The notes below the pieces were generated by a model. The model was not told the DNA's origin, made no database searches, and worked only from the letters and a program-made list of their open reading frames with translations. Position numbers and translations under genes: made by a program. Below, in pieces: positions 44,424 through 55,439 of a DNA stretch of 64,000 bases. Numbering within the stretch: position 1 is the first letter of the stretch; each line of letters begins with the position of its first letter. Origin of the DNA: Dryocosmus kuriphilus (lineage: Eukaryota > Arthropoda > Insecta > Hymenoptera > Cynipidae); the NCBI GenBank assembly GCA_038277395.1, contig CM076192.1, positions 124,693,470 through 124,757,469 of the forward strand, given 5' to 3'.

Positions 44424-44491
44424 TTTCTTCTAATGATATATTTAAGCAAAAAGTCGAAATTTAACTATTTCGATCTTAATATCCAGTTGTT

Positions 44492-44964
44492 TTAGAGAAG
44501 CCAGTCAGGACGTGTACCATCGTATTCTACTGGGTCTGCCATAAGAACTGTTACATTATCTGGCAATCGTACAAAGGCGAGCAGGTCACAAGATTCTGGC
44601 TCTCCCCCAGCATAAGGCTGAAGAACTGCTCCTGAAGTAGGTCCATTTCTCATTGACACAAAACAGCGTGGTATTTTAGGACCATCATCATTAACACTAG
44701 AAACATGAGGCAAAGGTTGAATATTTGAAACTAGCCCTGGACCATCAGAAAAATGTAAATAAAAATTATATTGTGAACTAGATGGTCGATGTGGATGAGT
44801 AACCCAGCTAGGCATGTGACTCATTTTGAGAAATCCAGAAAGAAGATGATCATCTTTCAACTGCACATAAACACGTACTTCCTCTTCATAAGTAAGTAGA
44901 CCAGGCGGGCCTCGTCCCTGTGTTCTGGGTCCTCTTCGGGGAGGTACGAGCGTGGGAGGTGCAC
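44492..44964 (-). CDS. Micro-exon gene B, last exon (unrecognised protein)
   Basis: The exon is 473 nt after acceptor 'ttacacaaaataag', identical in length and phase to gene A. It reads APPTLVPPRRGPRTQGRGPPG, then VRVYVQLKDDHLLSGF, SHMPSWVTHPHRPSSS, YNFYLHFSDGPG, RCFVSMRNGP, PYAGGEPESC and LLAFVRLPDN, ending ...RPDWLL. Substitutions relative to A are scattered and many are conservative; there is no stop or frameshift. That pattern favours two functional paralogues over a pseudogene. Role unknown; no family recognised. Upstream short exons lie at 45.7-48.9 kb. Confidence 0.75.
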
Positions 44965-45672
44965 CTTATTTTGTGTAAAAAAAAATGCACATTTATAAAT
45001 GTTTTATACATTTGAGAGGAAAAATCTTCTGACGTTGATCTGAATCCGTATTAGACTGTCTATATTCTAATCTGGCGCAAATCTGAGAGTCTAGCCAGCA
45101 AACGGCTGGACCGTATAGTCAAATATAAGCAAAAAAAATTAATAAATAAATAGTATCAATATCATATATGAATGTTAAATACACATCAAAAGACTGGACT
45201 TAAATTTGCTGCTACTTAAAGTTTTAAGGTCTTATTTTGTGGCCTCGGGATATTTAAATGTCTTAAATTAACTCTTCTTCAAATGCCCAATTTTGTCAAC
45301 GTGACAGATTTAAACAAGCTGTGGTTATTTTATGGTAAGAAATTTCCAAATACTTTTAAAAATTTGAAAGTATTTTAACCGTTTTAAAGTGTTTTTAAAG
45401 AATTTCGAAGGATTTTAAAGTATTATAAAATACTTTTAAATATTTCAAGACATTTTTAATGATTATTAAGAAATTATAGGGATTTTTAGAAGATCTCAAA
45501 GGATTTTAATGGATTCTTAATGAATTATAAAAGCAATGCTTCCCTCGTTAGTTGAGAATCATTGTTTGAATCGAGATCTTATAATGGACTCCATAATTGC
45601 CAAAAAACAACTTTTTGCTGCAAAATCATTTACCTCTTATTAAAATTGTATTTTAATTAATTTTTCAATTAC

Positions 45673-45726
45673 AAGTGCAAGTTTCATCTTAAACAGAAGG
45701 CATAGGACTTGAGGAAGAACTTGGTC
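45673..45726 (-). pseudogene. Micro-exon gene B, 54-nt exon with in-frame stop
   Basis: This is the counterpart of 19,494-19,547 with the acceptor intact ('ctttttccag'). In phase 1 it reads PSSSSSPMPSV and then TAA. The donor context has changed from 'actg|gtaatt' to 'actt|gtaatt'. Since the exon is symmetric, skipping it would leave the gene in frame. Confidence 0.6.
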
Positions 45727-45793
45727 CTGGAAAAAGAATATTGGGATGCATTATTACCGAATTTTTTTAACGACCCCAATTGTACATTCATAC

Positions 45794-45817
45794 CAGTTAA
45801 TAAGCATGACACTGCCT
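45794..45817 (-). CDS. Micro-exon gene B, possible 24-nt exon (1)
   Basis: 'atgcttcttaag|AGGC ... AACTG|gtatga'; phase 1; reads AVSCLLT. Confidence 0.3.
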
Positions 45818-46405
45818 CTTAAGAAGCATATGTTTGCTTTCAATTTTTTATCACTTTTTTACGGCTCAATGTACTTCTCTCAAATGGCGGTCAATAGACC
45901 ATTTTATTTATGAAAAATAATATTGCGCACGCGTGAAAAGCGCTTCGAGATGTTTCGAGCAATTTTGCCACTAAAATAAATTGGAGGTATAAATATTTTT
46001 CGGAAACAAATGTTTAGGAATGATTACAAATTATAAAACGTTCCACAGAAAGAATGTCTAAGCTATTAAGATCTCCTTTAGAGAAATTTAAGAAATGTTT
46101 TTCTGGAAACAAATGCTTCTATCTATCTATAGAGAAGAATGTTACAAAATGCGTTGACAGCAAAATAAGCAATAGATGGATGAGGTTAAGTCCGGAAATA
46201 AAGAGGGCAGATATAAGCTCAAACGCACACTGACTTTTTTTTTTTAATCCATAGGATTCTTTAAATGATTTTGAAAAAATCATCATCACTCTGTGCCACA
46301 TTTTCACAAAAAAATGTTTAATCGAATGTATACTTGTCATGCACATTTCTGCATCAAAGTTGCTTGAAACGTTTACGATTGCATTTTAATTAATTTCTTA
46401 TGTAT

Positions 46406-46468
46406 GCACAGGAACGTATTATCCGCGTTCGTTAAAATGATACTGAGAAGGCGATTAGCGACTTGATT
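46406..46468 (-). pseudogene. Micro-exon gene B, decayed 63-nt exon (module 1)
   Basis: Acceptor 'ttttttaaag' is kept. The phase-1 frame matches the other 60-63-nt exons (SPSQYHFNERG) but contains two TAA codons, and the donor has become 'cata'. Confidence 0.6.
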
Positions 46469-46532
46469 CTTTAAAAAAATATAAGGTTTTTGACGAACAC
46501 ATTTTTTCAACATACTAAATTGTGCTTTCTAC

Positions 46533-46556
46533 CAGTTCGTAAATTTAAACCGATTC
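46533..46556 (-). CDS. Micro-exon gene B, possible 24-nt exon (2)
   Basis: 'gctttttttag|GAAT ... GAACTG|gtagaa'; phase 1; reads IGLNLRT. The two matching places at about 47,75x and 48,98x have stops in this phase, which weakens the case. Confidence 0.25.
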
Positions 46557-46937
46557 CTAAAAAAAGCGTCTGCTGTACTTCTTCATAACAGTAAGAAGGA
46601 TCTAAAAATAACAAAAAGTAATAAAAAAAGTGGAAAAAGAGATGTAGAGAGACATTCTTGGAACATATGATGGCATACAAATACAGAGAAAGTTTTAGAG
46701 CGTGTATGTTGTTATGAACTGAAATTTTTTCGAACATATATCCCGAATGCTTCACTGTACATTTTGTTCCTTCGATATCTGTATATAAAAGTAATAATCC
46801 ACCTCCGTCCCTAGATGGTAGTCATTTTTTGAATCTGGACCTTAGAGTGGACACCATAATTACGAAAGGAATAGATTTTTTCATCAAAATCCTTTACTAT
46901 TTATTTTAAATTATATATTAACTAATTTTTCAAGTAC

Positions 46938-47021
46938 CAGCATGAGTTTGATCATAATCAGAAGGCAAAGGACATCCAAAAGTATCGGCTAGCGGTTGAT
47001 GACCTGCGGAAGAACTTGTTC
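46938..47021 (-). CDS. Micro-exon gene B, 84-nt exon (module 1)
   Basis: Acceptor 'ttttttttatag|GAAC' and donor 'ATGCTG|gtactt'. In phase 1 it reads TSSSAGHQPLADTFGCPLPS and then DYDQTHA, with split codons at both ends and no stop. It shares its start and end with the 54-nt exon. Joining to the last exon at 44,964 is in frame. Confidence 0.6.
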
Positions 47022-47086
47022 CTATAAAAAAAACATAGGTATCTTTATGGCCGAATTTTTCAATGAACCCAATTTTACTTTCGTAC

Positions 47087-47110
47087 CAGTTAATATAAAT
47101 TGCACTTTCT
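47087..47110 (-). CDS. Micro-exon gene B, possible 24-nt exon (3)
   Basis: 'gttttttaag|AGAA ... AACTG|gtacga'; phase 1; reads KVQFILT. Confidence 0.3.
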
Positions 47111-47620
47111 CTTAAAAAACATATGTTCGCTTGCAATCCTTTAACATTCTTTTAAGTGATTACCAATTATAAAAAGTTTCATAGAAAGAATCTTTGAACT
47201 GTCAGAAACTACTTTAGGAAAAAGAGATTTAAAAAGACTTATTTTTCTTACAAATAGCGGCTAGACCGTAGAAGGATAAGCTTATTAATAATTAATTGAG
47301 AAATCATGTGACAAAATGCTTTCATAGCAAAATAAACAATACATGGATGAGGTTATGTCCCGACATAAATAGATCGCACATAACCTCAAATACGCACTAC
47401 TTCGTTTAAATCCATGTAATTCTTTTAACTAATTTTTCAAAAAATCGTTACTATTTTTATCTTTATAAAAACTTTATGATATATTTGTACAATAATTGTG
47501 CACTCTGCAAATCATTTTGACCAAAAAAATATTTAAATGAATGTGTAATTGTCGTGTACATTTCGGTATCAAAATTGCTTGAAACCTTTAGGATTGCATT
47601 TTAATTTATTTTTTAATTCC

Positions 47621-47683
47621 CCGCAGGAATATATTCTCCACGTTCATTAAAATGATACTGAGAAGGTGGTTGACGACTTGATT
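47621..47683 (-). pseudogene. Micro-exon gene B, 63-nt exon with lost donor (module 2)
   Basis: Acceptor 'cttttttttgag|AATC'. The phase-1 frame SSRQPPSQYHFNERGEYIPA is open, but the donor reads 'gcgg|ggaatt' instead of gt. It would be skipped or retained into a stop at the next in-frame TAA. Confidence 0.55.
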
Positions 47684-48154
47684 CTCAAAAAAAAGGTTTT
47701 TTAATGAAGACATTTTTTCAACGTACCAAATTGTGTTTTTGTACCAGTTCGTAAATTTCAATCGACTCGTAAGATAAGCGCCTACTGTACTGTTTTATCA
47801 CAGTAAGAAGGTTCCAAAAAGAATAAAGAGTAGCGACAAGAAAAGGGAAAAAAGGAGGTCAGGAGTAAAATTGTTGGAACATATGTTGGCATACAAATAC
47901 GGAGAAAGTTTGAGAGCTTGTATGTTTGTAGGATCTGCAGCTTTTTTGAACATATATGCCGAAAGCTTCACTGTAAATTTTTTTTCCTTCGAAATCTGGA
48001 TATAAATGTAATATAATCCCTCCGCCCCTAGTTGATAGTCATTTTTTTAATCTGCACCTTAGAGTGAATACGATAATTACGAAAGAACTAGATTTTTTCG
48101 ACAAAATCCTTTACTATTTATTTCAAATTGTATATTAACTAATTTTTCGATTAC

Positions 48155-48238
48155 CAGCCCGAGCTTGATTACGACCAGAAAGCAAAGGACGTTCAAAAGT
48201 ATCGCCTAGCGGTTGATGACCTGAGGAAGAACTTGGTT
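48155..48238 (-). CDS. Micro-exon gene B, 84-nt exon (module 2)
   Basis: Acceptor 'tttttttaacag|AACC' and donor 'CGGGCTG|gtaatc'. The phase-1 frame PSSSSGHQPLGDTFERPLLS, then GRNQARA, is open. Same length as 46,938-47,021 with mostly non-synonymous differences in the second half. Confidence 0.6.
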
Positions 48239-48307
48239 CTGTTAAAAAAAAAAATAGGGATTTTTTATTGCCGAATTATTTCAACAACCCCCATTTTACT
48301 TTCGTAC

Positions 48308-48331
48308 CAGTTAATGTAAATTGCACTTTCT
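48308..48331 (-). CDS. Micro-exon gene B, possible 24-nt exon (4)
   Basis: 'gttttttaag|AGAA ... AACTG|gtacga'; phase 1; reads KVQFTLT. Confidence 0.3.
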
Positions 48332-48846
48332 CTTAAAAAACATATTCTTGTTTGCAATCTTTCATCATTTTTTTTAAGTGATTACCAACTAAAAAAAGTT
48401 TCATTGAAACTGTTTTTGAACTGTCAGAAACTACTTTAGGAAAAAGAAAGATATAAAAAGACTTATTTTTGTTACGAATAGCGGCTTAGAACGTAGAAGG
48501 ATAAATTTATTAATCATTTATTGACAAATCATGTGACAAACTGCGTTAATAGAAAAATAAACTATACGTGGATGAGGCTAAGTCCGAACATGTATAGGGC
48601 TCACATAACCTCAAATACACACAACTTCCTTTAAATCCATGCAATTCTTTTAAGTAATTTTTCAAAAAATCATCCCTATTTTTATCTTTATACAAACTTT
48701 CATATATATTTGAACAATAATTGTGCACTCTGCAGATCATTTTCCCCAAAAGAATATTTGACCGAATGTATAATTGTCGTGTACATTTCGGTATCCAAAT
48801 TGCTTGAAACGTTTAGGATTGCATTTTAATTAATTTTTTTACTTAC

Positions 48847-48906
48847 CCGCAGTAGCATGTTCTTCACCTTCGTTAAAATGATACTGCGATGGCTTACGGC
48901 TTGATT
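48847..48906 (-). CDS. Micro-exon gene B, 60-nt exon (module 3)
   Basis: Acceptor 'tttttcttaaag|AATC' and a consensus donor 'GCGG|gtaagt'. In phase 1 it reads SSRKPSQYHFNEGEEHATA. It is the only one of the three 60/63-nt copies with both splice sites and frame intact. Confidence 0.65.
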
Positions 48907-49218
48907 CTTTAAGAAAAAGTATAGGGTTTTTGAATGAATAAAATTTGCAACTAACCAAATGATACTTTCGTACCAGTTCATAAACTTCAACCGACTCATA
49001 AAACGAGCATCTACTGTACTGTTTTATTACAAAAAGAAGGTTCTACAAATGGCAGAAAATAACAAAAAAGGAAGAAAAGGTGTCTGGAGTAACATTCTTG
49101 CAACATATGTTGGTATACATATAGAGAGAAATTTTTAGAGCATTTATGTTGGCACAAACTGAAATTTTGTTGACCATATAAACTGAAAGCTTCGCATTAC
49201 ATCTTTTTCCATTCATAT

Positions 49219-49358
49219 CTGTATTCAAAAATGTTGCCTTATTTATTCAGTCCGAAGAATCGAAACATTTTTCGAAAACACAGTGTGCGTTCAAATCTCT
49301 TTGTGGGTGTTTTTTCTGGTTTATATTTGAAGCTATTCACATTTGAATGAATTCTGCT
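49219..49358 (-). pseudogene. Counterpart of the 25,718 exon, decayed
   Basis: The acceptor is good ('acttttctttcatag|AGCA') and the peptide starts like copy A (FKYKPEKTP), but indels shift the frame and the donor 'caggta' is now 'cagata'. Confidence 0.45.
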
Positions 49359-49619
49359 CTATGAAAGAAAAGTTAACGCAACAAGTCTGGATTCAAATTT
49401 TTTGTACAACAATTGATAAGAAATAATTGACGGCAAATTATTTTATAGGAATTAATGAACCAATTTCTTTGGTAAACCGTTCCAAAAGAAACTTTATATC
49501 GTTTACTGTTCAGCAAATAGTTGGAGATATAATCTTAATATCATAAACAAATAAGGAAGGAAAGATATGTGAAATAAAATTCCTGAAACAGATGTTGACA
49601 TACAAATGTTTTTATGTTT

Positions 49620-50160
49620 TTCATTTCTTGTTAGCCCTATCAGTTATTAATAATAATTATTTATTTTATAAATAGATATGTATTTTGTGTATTTTGTATA
49701 GTTCAGAATTTTTATCCTTCGATATTTAAAAATCTTTTTGGTTTTAATTTCGGATAGTTTATAATTCGTTGATTTGTACTATGAACAATTTTCTTTTCTT
49801 TTTAGTTTTTATTTTTTTTCTCATTCTTGATCAGCCGTATGAATTAATAATATTTTTTACTTTATAATTAAATATTCATTTTGGGGAATAATTTAAAATT
49901 AATTTTAATTTTAATAATTGTTTTAATATTAATATTTATTTCTATTTTTTAAAAGTAAACTTTAAATCAATTAAAAAATTAATAATTTTAATGTCGGATA
50001 TTTTTAAGCTTGTTATTTGTGTAATTCGTCATTTTTATTTTTCGATAACAAAATATCTTGTTGTTTTAAATTTCGAAGAGTCCATAATACGTTAATTTGT
50101 AATTTCGAAAATTTAAATTTTTTTCAGATTTGTATTTATTGTTTTGTCATTTTTTATTGG
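49620..50160. repeat. AT-rich satellite
   Basis: Matches 26,140-26,690 in order and wording ('cagttattaataataattat', 'atagtttataattcgttga'). Confidence 0.7.
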
Positions 50161-50164
50161 TAAA

Positions 50165-50345
50165 TTTTTTTATTGGTGAAGGAGGACGGTATGGTGAGGC
50201 GTTTGTGGGTTCGTGGTGAGAGAGGGAGAAGAGTTGAGAGCGAGAAAATTGATCAGTGGATAAAGCAGAAATGCCGTTAGCTAGAAGTCCCGTGCTGAAG
50301 AACGCAGGAGGGCAACACACGGCGGGGATGTGTGGGGTCCCTAGT
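50165..50345 (+). mobile_element. LINE fragment, 5' part
   Basis: 'gaaaattgatcagtggataa' and 'agaaatgccgttagctag' match LINE copy 2 at 27,128-27,165. The match stops near 50,345. The rest of this LINE is probably the piece starting at about 55,430, separated by Gypsy sequence. Confidence 0.7.
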
Positions 50346-51328
50346 AGGGTCTTAGCGCCCCTTATGTAAACACTCAGCATGCGAACATTATTTTTGATTA
50401 GTTTAGGAACGCGCTCGTTGTTTACAGGATTGATGCGTTTTGGAACGCCAAGGAAAGGTACAGAACTTCGGTTTGGTTCACGTAGACTTGATTTTGACAC
50501 CCTGCTGGCCGTCCACAATTCTGTACTTCTTCATTCCTGTATTTACGTAAATAAATGCTGTACTAATGCACAAACGTACATCTCATTCATTAACTGACTA
50601 CGCAGTAAGGAGAAAGGTGCCTCCTCAATATTATCATAATACGAGAATACATTGCTGACCCCGACGTGATTGTTGGCGACCTGCGTAGCTGAGAGCAGAA
50701 AAAAAGTCGAAGAGACTTTTCCTGACTTGGTCTCAGAAGACAACTCATTTAGAGGCAGCGAATGCTCGTGGGCGTGCAACCTTGTAAGCAATTGGAAGTT
50801 CAAGGAATTTCCCAATCTTTATAGCCGAGGTTGTCAGTTTGGCTGCTTTACTTTTGACTCGGCTGGCGTGGGACGCCGCCATATTGTGCCGTTTGTGCTC
50901 GCAAGTTAATTTCATCGCCCTGCGTGGCATAATTGAGGTGTTGAAGTACAGCAAATGACGGTTGCAACATTGGGTGGTACCAAATTATCGAAACTTCATC
51001 TTCCAGAGTGTCAATCTTCAGTTCCTGTTAGTTTTGTATGTTTTTTTTTTGGCAAGGTGTTTATGTATGGTTTACGATTATTTCTCTGTTTTGTGTTTGT
51101 CATTCAAGTGATCCTTTTTGTTCCTTCTTCGTTAAAAATAAATGCTCGGCGAATCAGCTAGTAATTTTTGCTAGATAGCGCGAGGTGTTCAAGTATAAAA
51201 CAATAAGTGCAGAGACTGGGCGAATGCGTATGAGAATATTCGTATTTCATCTCAACCCTTGTACTCAGGGAACGCTATCATGTAATCGGTTTCATATTGT
51301 TGTAACAAATTAAATCTTGAGTAGAACT
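50346..51328. other. Unassigned; possible leader or LTR of the Gypsy element
   Basis: Less AT-rich than its surroundings, with AATAAA-type signals at about 50,551 and 51,138. I find no second copy downstream that would prove an LTR, and no tRNA-complementary primer site. No convincing protein. Confidence 0.3.
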
Positions 51329-51640
51329 ATGGCTAATGAATAGAATCAAAATAATAATAACGTGGATGCGGGGGACGCGGGAGAGTATGCGCGTTTTCAG
51401 CTTAATGAGTTGGGAGCTCAAATAGAAGCTCTTCAAAATGGACAAGCGCCACTGCGTGCGGATTCATATCGAATTCCAAAGATTCCTGTGTTTTTGCGTG
51501 AGGACCCAAAACTGAACAGGTTGCGGAAGCTATGAATATATTAGGGCCGCATGTGTCAGGTGTTTCCTTCGACGTCGCATTGTCAAGTGTATGGAATGAT
51601 AAAACTTAAAATTTGAGCCAGGCATTGGCTGAATAAACCG
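51329..51640 (+). pseudogene. Gag remnant
   Basis: The ATG at 51,329 is followed by a stop four codons later; the frame continues with FQLNELGAQIEALQ and YRIPKIPVFLREDP, like the start of Gypsy Gag proteins. A shift follows near 51,510. Confidence 0.5.
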
Positions 51641-51899
51641 CTAAGGTAGAACGTTTGTGTGGGACGAATGCGTCGCGCTCGCGTCCTCATTCGCGACAAG
51701 CTCCGTGGAGCATCGATGTAAAGAGTACGAACGTCCCGGAGTTGTGTGTGTGAGCTCACGCCAAATTTAATAAAGACGCATTTGAATTTAAAAACGTGAA
51801 AAAAAAGGTTCAGCCCACATCGGAAAACTAGAACGTCCTCACTCTGCGGAGGCGATTGTGATGGGCTCACGAGTATCTAAAGGTCTCCTAATTCATGAC

Positions 51900-52286
51900 C
51901 GCACTTCTGGCATTAAATAACTAGTGGACACCGGCGCGGATATTTCAGCACTGCCTGTTGCCCCTGTTCAAATGTCTACCAGTTTCAAAGTTTACGTTGT
52001 TAATGACACGGTCATAGAGACGTTCGGCGAGTCTCAACGCGCTCTAAACATCGGATTGCGACATACAGTTAAATGCAATTTTTGCATAGCTACGGTTTCG
52101 GAACCTACGATCGGAGCAGACCTGCTCGACCATTGCCGTCTTATAGTCGTCATACACGGTAAGAAATCAATCGATCCGCTTACGAACTTTTATGCTGAGG
52201 AAGAAGTCCTGGAGTTTTTTTTGCCTTCTATATGCACCGTGAACCCGAAAAAAACGAGATTTGCTCGCATCTTAGGAGAGTTGTAG
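51900..52286 (+). pseudogene. Gypsy aspartic protease
   Basis: LVDTGADISALPVAP contains the catalytic DTGA; IGADLLDHCRLIV is the second conserved block. The frame ends at 52,286, about 110 bases before the RT frame. Confidence 0.8.
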
Positions 52287-52289
52287 GAA

Positions 52290-52990
52290 CTAACGGGCTT
52301 AAAGCAGTATGCAACCCTAAAGCTTCGTGATGTTTACCACTATATAGTCACTTCAGGGCCGCCTGTTGCCGAGCGCCCTAGACGACTATCGCCGGAGAAG
52401 ATGAAAGCAGCCAAGGTAGAATTCAAACGACTAGTGGAATTAGGGATCTGTAGAACTTCTAGCAGTCCGTGGGCTACTCCTATATATATGGTTGTTAAGA
52501 AAAGTGATGAGTGTATGGTTTGCGGCGACTATCGTAGGCTAAATGATATCAACCTCACGGACAAATATCCGATACCGCATGTACATGATTTCTCGGTCAA
52601 TCTCTACGGTAAAAATACGTTTTCGTCACCAGACCTTCATAAAGCTTATCACCAAATTCCGCTCGCACCCGAAGATGTACCTAAAACCACAATAATAACG
52701 CCGTTTGGTATTTTCGAGTACACACTCATGACTCTCGGTCAGCGAAACGCCGCACAAACGTTTCAGCGTTATATTGATCGAGCTCTCGGAGATTGAAACT
52801 TCGTGTATGTGTACATAGACGATATTCTTGTAGCTTCCTCATCGCCTGAGGAGCATGAGACTCATCTGCGCATAGTATTCCAAAGACTTAGACATTTGGC
52901 TTACGTCTCAATATTGATAAGTGTACGCAAGGTGTATCGGAATTAGAATTTCACAGGAATCTAGTCAATAGCAAATGGATCTGTCCACAC
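52290..52990 (+). pseudogene. Gypsy reverse transcriptase
   Basis: ELGICRTSSSPWATPIYMVV, CGDYRRLNDINLTDKYPIP, FSSPDLHKAYHQIPL (catalytic Asp), TLMTLGQRNAAQTFQRYID, then a stop near 52,795 and FVYVYIDDILVASSS (catalytic YIDD). Another shift precedes the RNase H part. Confidence 0.9.
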
Positions 52991-53059
52991 CCTGAAAAGT
53001 TGAAAGCTGACAAGAATTTTCCCAGACCTGTGACGGTGGTCGAGTAGCGTCGCTTTATC

Positions 53060-53660
53060 GCAATGATCAATTTTTACAGCCGCAGTTTGCCTCATGCCGC
53101 AAGTGTTCTGGAAGCGTTGCACGCGTTTCTGCATTGTTTAAAGAAAAATGATAACCGGAAGATAGAATGGACTGCTGAGGCAAAAGAAGTGTTTTTAAAG
53201 GTCAAAGCAGGTCACTCAGATGCGGCTTTGTTAGCTTACTCCTCTACTGATGATGAAATATGGGTGGTGTCGAACGCCTCACATTTTGCGGTGGGCGCCT
53301 CTTTCGAAAAGTTCCACGAAGAAGCTTTGGCACCGCTTGCTTCCTTCTTGAGGAAATTTAGCTCATCAGGGCTACATTACAGAGCCTACGACCGTGAATT
53401 GACTGCAGCATATGAAGCTGTCAAGTATTTTAGGCATTTTCTAGAAGGGCGCGATTTTAAGGTCTTGACAGATCACAAACCACTCATTTATGCGTTTAAG
53501 CAACGTTCGGATAAAGCATCTTCTAGAAAGTCTCGTCAATTATCTTTTATTTCTCCGTGTACGACGCACACAGTATATGTGACCGGGAACGACAATGTGA
53601 TGGCAGTTCCGCTTTCTCGGGTCGCCTCGATTCGAATACCGGCAGATGTCAATCTCCATG
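53060..53660 (+). pseudogene. Gypsy RNase H
   Basis: The domain is recognisable by YRAYDRELTAAYEAVKYFRH and FLEGRDFKVLTDHKPLIYAF. The first active-site Asp position reads Asn (VVSNASHFAVGA) and the last one lies in NVMAVPLSRV, where Asp is replaced. It would be catalytically dead even in frame. Confidence 0.85.
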
Positions 53661-54540
53661 AGATCGCGGAGCAACAGAAAGCCGACGAAGAGTTGAAGAA
53701 AATGCTCGAATCCTCTAATTTCTGTTCGACAATGAAAAAGATTCAGTGGGGGCCGACACATACAACGGTTCATTGCGAGTTGACTGGGAGGGTTTTGAGG
53801 CCGTACATTCCTAAGGGTTTGCGCAAATGCGTTTTCACAATTTTCCACAATTCGGCATGCCCTAGTGCCAAGGTTACCGATCGAATCATCCGGAAACGTT
53901 ATATCCGGCCGATGATGCACCGTGATATCGCACGTTGGTGCAAGAACTGTCTAGACTGTCAACAGTCTAAGGTTTCTGGTCACGTCCAGCTAGTCCCTGA
54001 TAAATTTTTTGCATCTGGTGGATGGTTTGATCATGTTCACATAGATATTATTGGGCCACTGACTATCTATGACGGATTTAGATACTGTGTGACGATGACT
54101 GATCGATTCCCGCGTTGGGCTGAGGCCATTTCTATTAAGAATATTTCGACGCATACAGTAGCTCGATTATTTTGCGATAATTGGATCGCGCGTTTCGGGA
54201 GTTCAAAGATTTTGACAACCGATGAAGATTCAAAATTCGAGTCACAATTGTTTACCGCGTTTTTAGCTTTGGTTGGGTGTCAACGAATTCGTACTACAGC
54301 TTATCATCCGGCAGCGAACGGACTCGTCGAGCAATGGCAATGGTTGCTCAGAGCAGAAATTATGTGCCATACTGATTAGGATTGGATACGTGTCCTCTCT
54401 ACTGTACTCTTAGGTTTACGCACCCACGTTCGTCTCGACACAGATGCATCGCCAGTTGAGTACTTACATGGCACAACGCTACGGGTGCCGGATTTGATGG
54501 ACGTGACGGTGTTTTCATTTTATTACCTAAATCGTGATTT
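53661..54540 (+). pseudogene. Gypsy integrase
   Basis: In the same frame as RNase H up to a stop at 54,379. The Cys half of the HHCC finger is seen in ARWCKNCLDCQQ; the catalytic core in HVHIDIIGPLT (Asp), ILTTDEDSKFES (Asp) and HPAANGLVEQWQ (Glu). Text after the stop continues to about 54,540. Confidence 0.85.
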
Positions 54541-54559
54541 ACAAAGTTTTCGCTTTCAT

Positions 54560-55420
54560 TAAAATCAACAGTAATTTGGCCCTTATGAATATGTCTACGA
54601 TTGCGCTCAATCTTGGCTCAGTTTTTTAATTCTACTCATATCACCTATATCTATCGCAAACCTTGGTCATAATTGCTGGTTCTAGTTCTTTCTTTGGTTC
54701 TTTTTGAACAAATACATTTCCATTTATTTTTAGTGGTTCTAAGTTACGCGCTGTTCTACTATAATATTGTTTTTCATAGTTTTGTCTATCTTTTAACTTT
54801 TGTTTAGTGTTCAAGTCTTTTAATGAATTGTCTTCTTTCTCTACTTAAAATGGTAAAAGACCTCTAACTTTGCGAACAAACATTAATTCATTAGGTGATT
54901 TTATTTCATTTCAGATTGGTGTATTTCGATATTCAAGAAGAGCAAGCCACGGATCCCTGTTGTCACGTTCTATTTTCTTGAACATACTTTTTATTGTTTG
55001 TATGTGTGGTTCTACTATTCCGTCCGATTGTGGGTATCTAGGACTAGAATTTGTAATATCGATGTTCCAATCTTTCGCAAATTTTCGCATTTCTGCGCTA
55101 TCAAGTTGAGTACCGTTGTCAGAATATACCTTTTTGGGTATACCAAAACGCGCATATAAGGATTTTAATACAGTTGTTATCACTGAACTCGTTGTGCTTT
55201 ATAGTTTCGCAACTGCTACATATTTTCTAAAACAATCGATTACAAGTAACAATTGTGAGTTTTTAAAATGTAATAAGTCCAATCCTAATACTTGTCGCGG
55301 ACCATCTAGTATATTTCTTGCTATGATTTGTTCCCTTAGACTAGATTTTTGGTAAAGTTTACGTATTCGATTAGCAGTTGCATTCCCTATCTTCAATAGC
55401 TTCTTTTTGAAACTCTTCTC
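54560..55420 (-). pseudogene. Second Gypsy integrase fragment
   Basis: Minus-strand frames 55,396-55,199 (RIRKLYQKSS, GPRQVLGLDLLHF) and 55,183-54,911 (LYARFGIPKKVYSDNGTQLD, then PQSDGIVEPHIQTIK) give the integrase core with SDNG and the IVE box. A C-terminal tail with LKINGNVFVQ follows to about 54,560. It is a different Gypsy lineage from the plus-strand element. Confidence 0.8.
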
Positions 55421-55439
55421 TTTTGTCTAGTCATATAGG

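Larger units (their letters stand above)
51329..54540 (+). mobile_element. Ty3/Gypsy retroelement, internal region, defective
   Basis: Gag remnant, protease, RT, RNase H and integrase follow in Gypsy order on the plus strand. A 3' LTR is not present: the element stops at about 54,540 against a second Gypsy remnant in opposite orientation. Stops and shifts interrupt every domain boundary, so it is an old copy. Confidence 0.85.
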
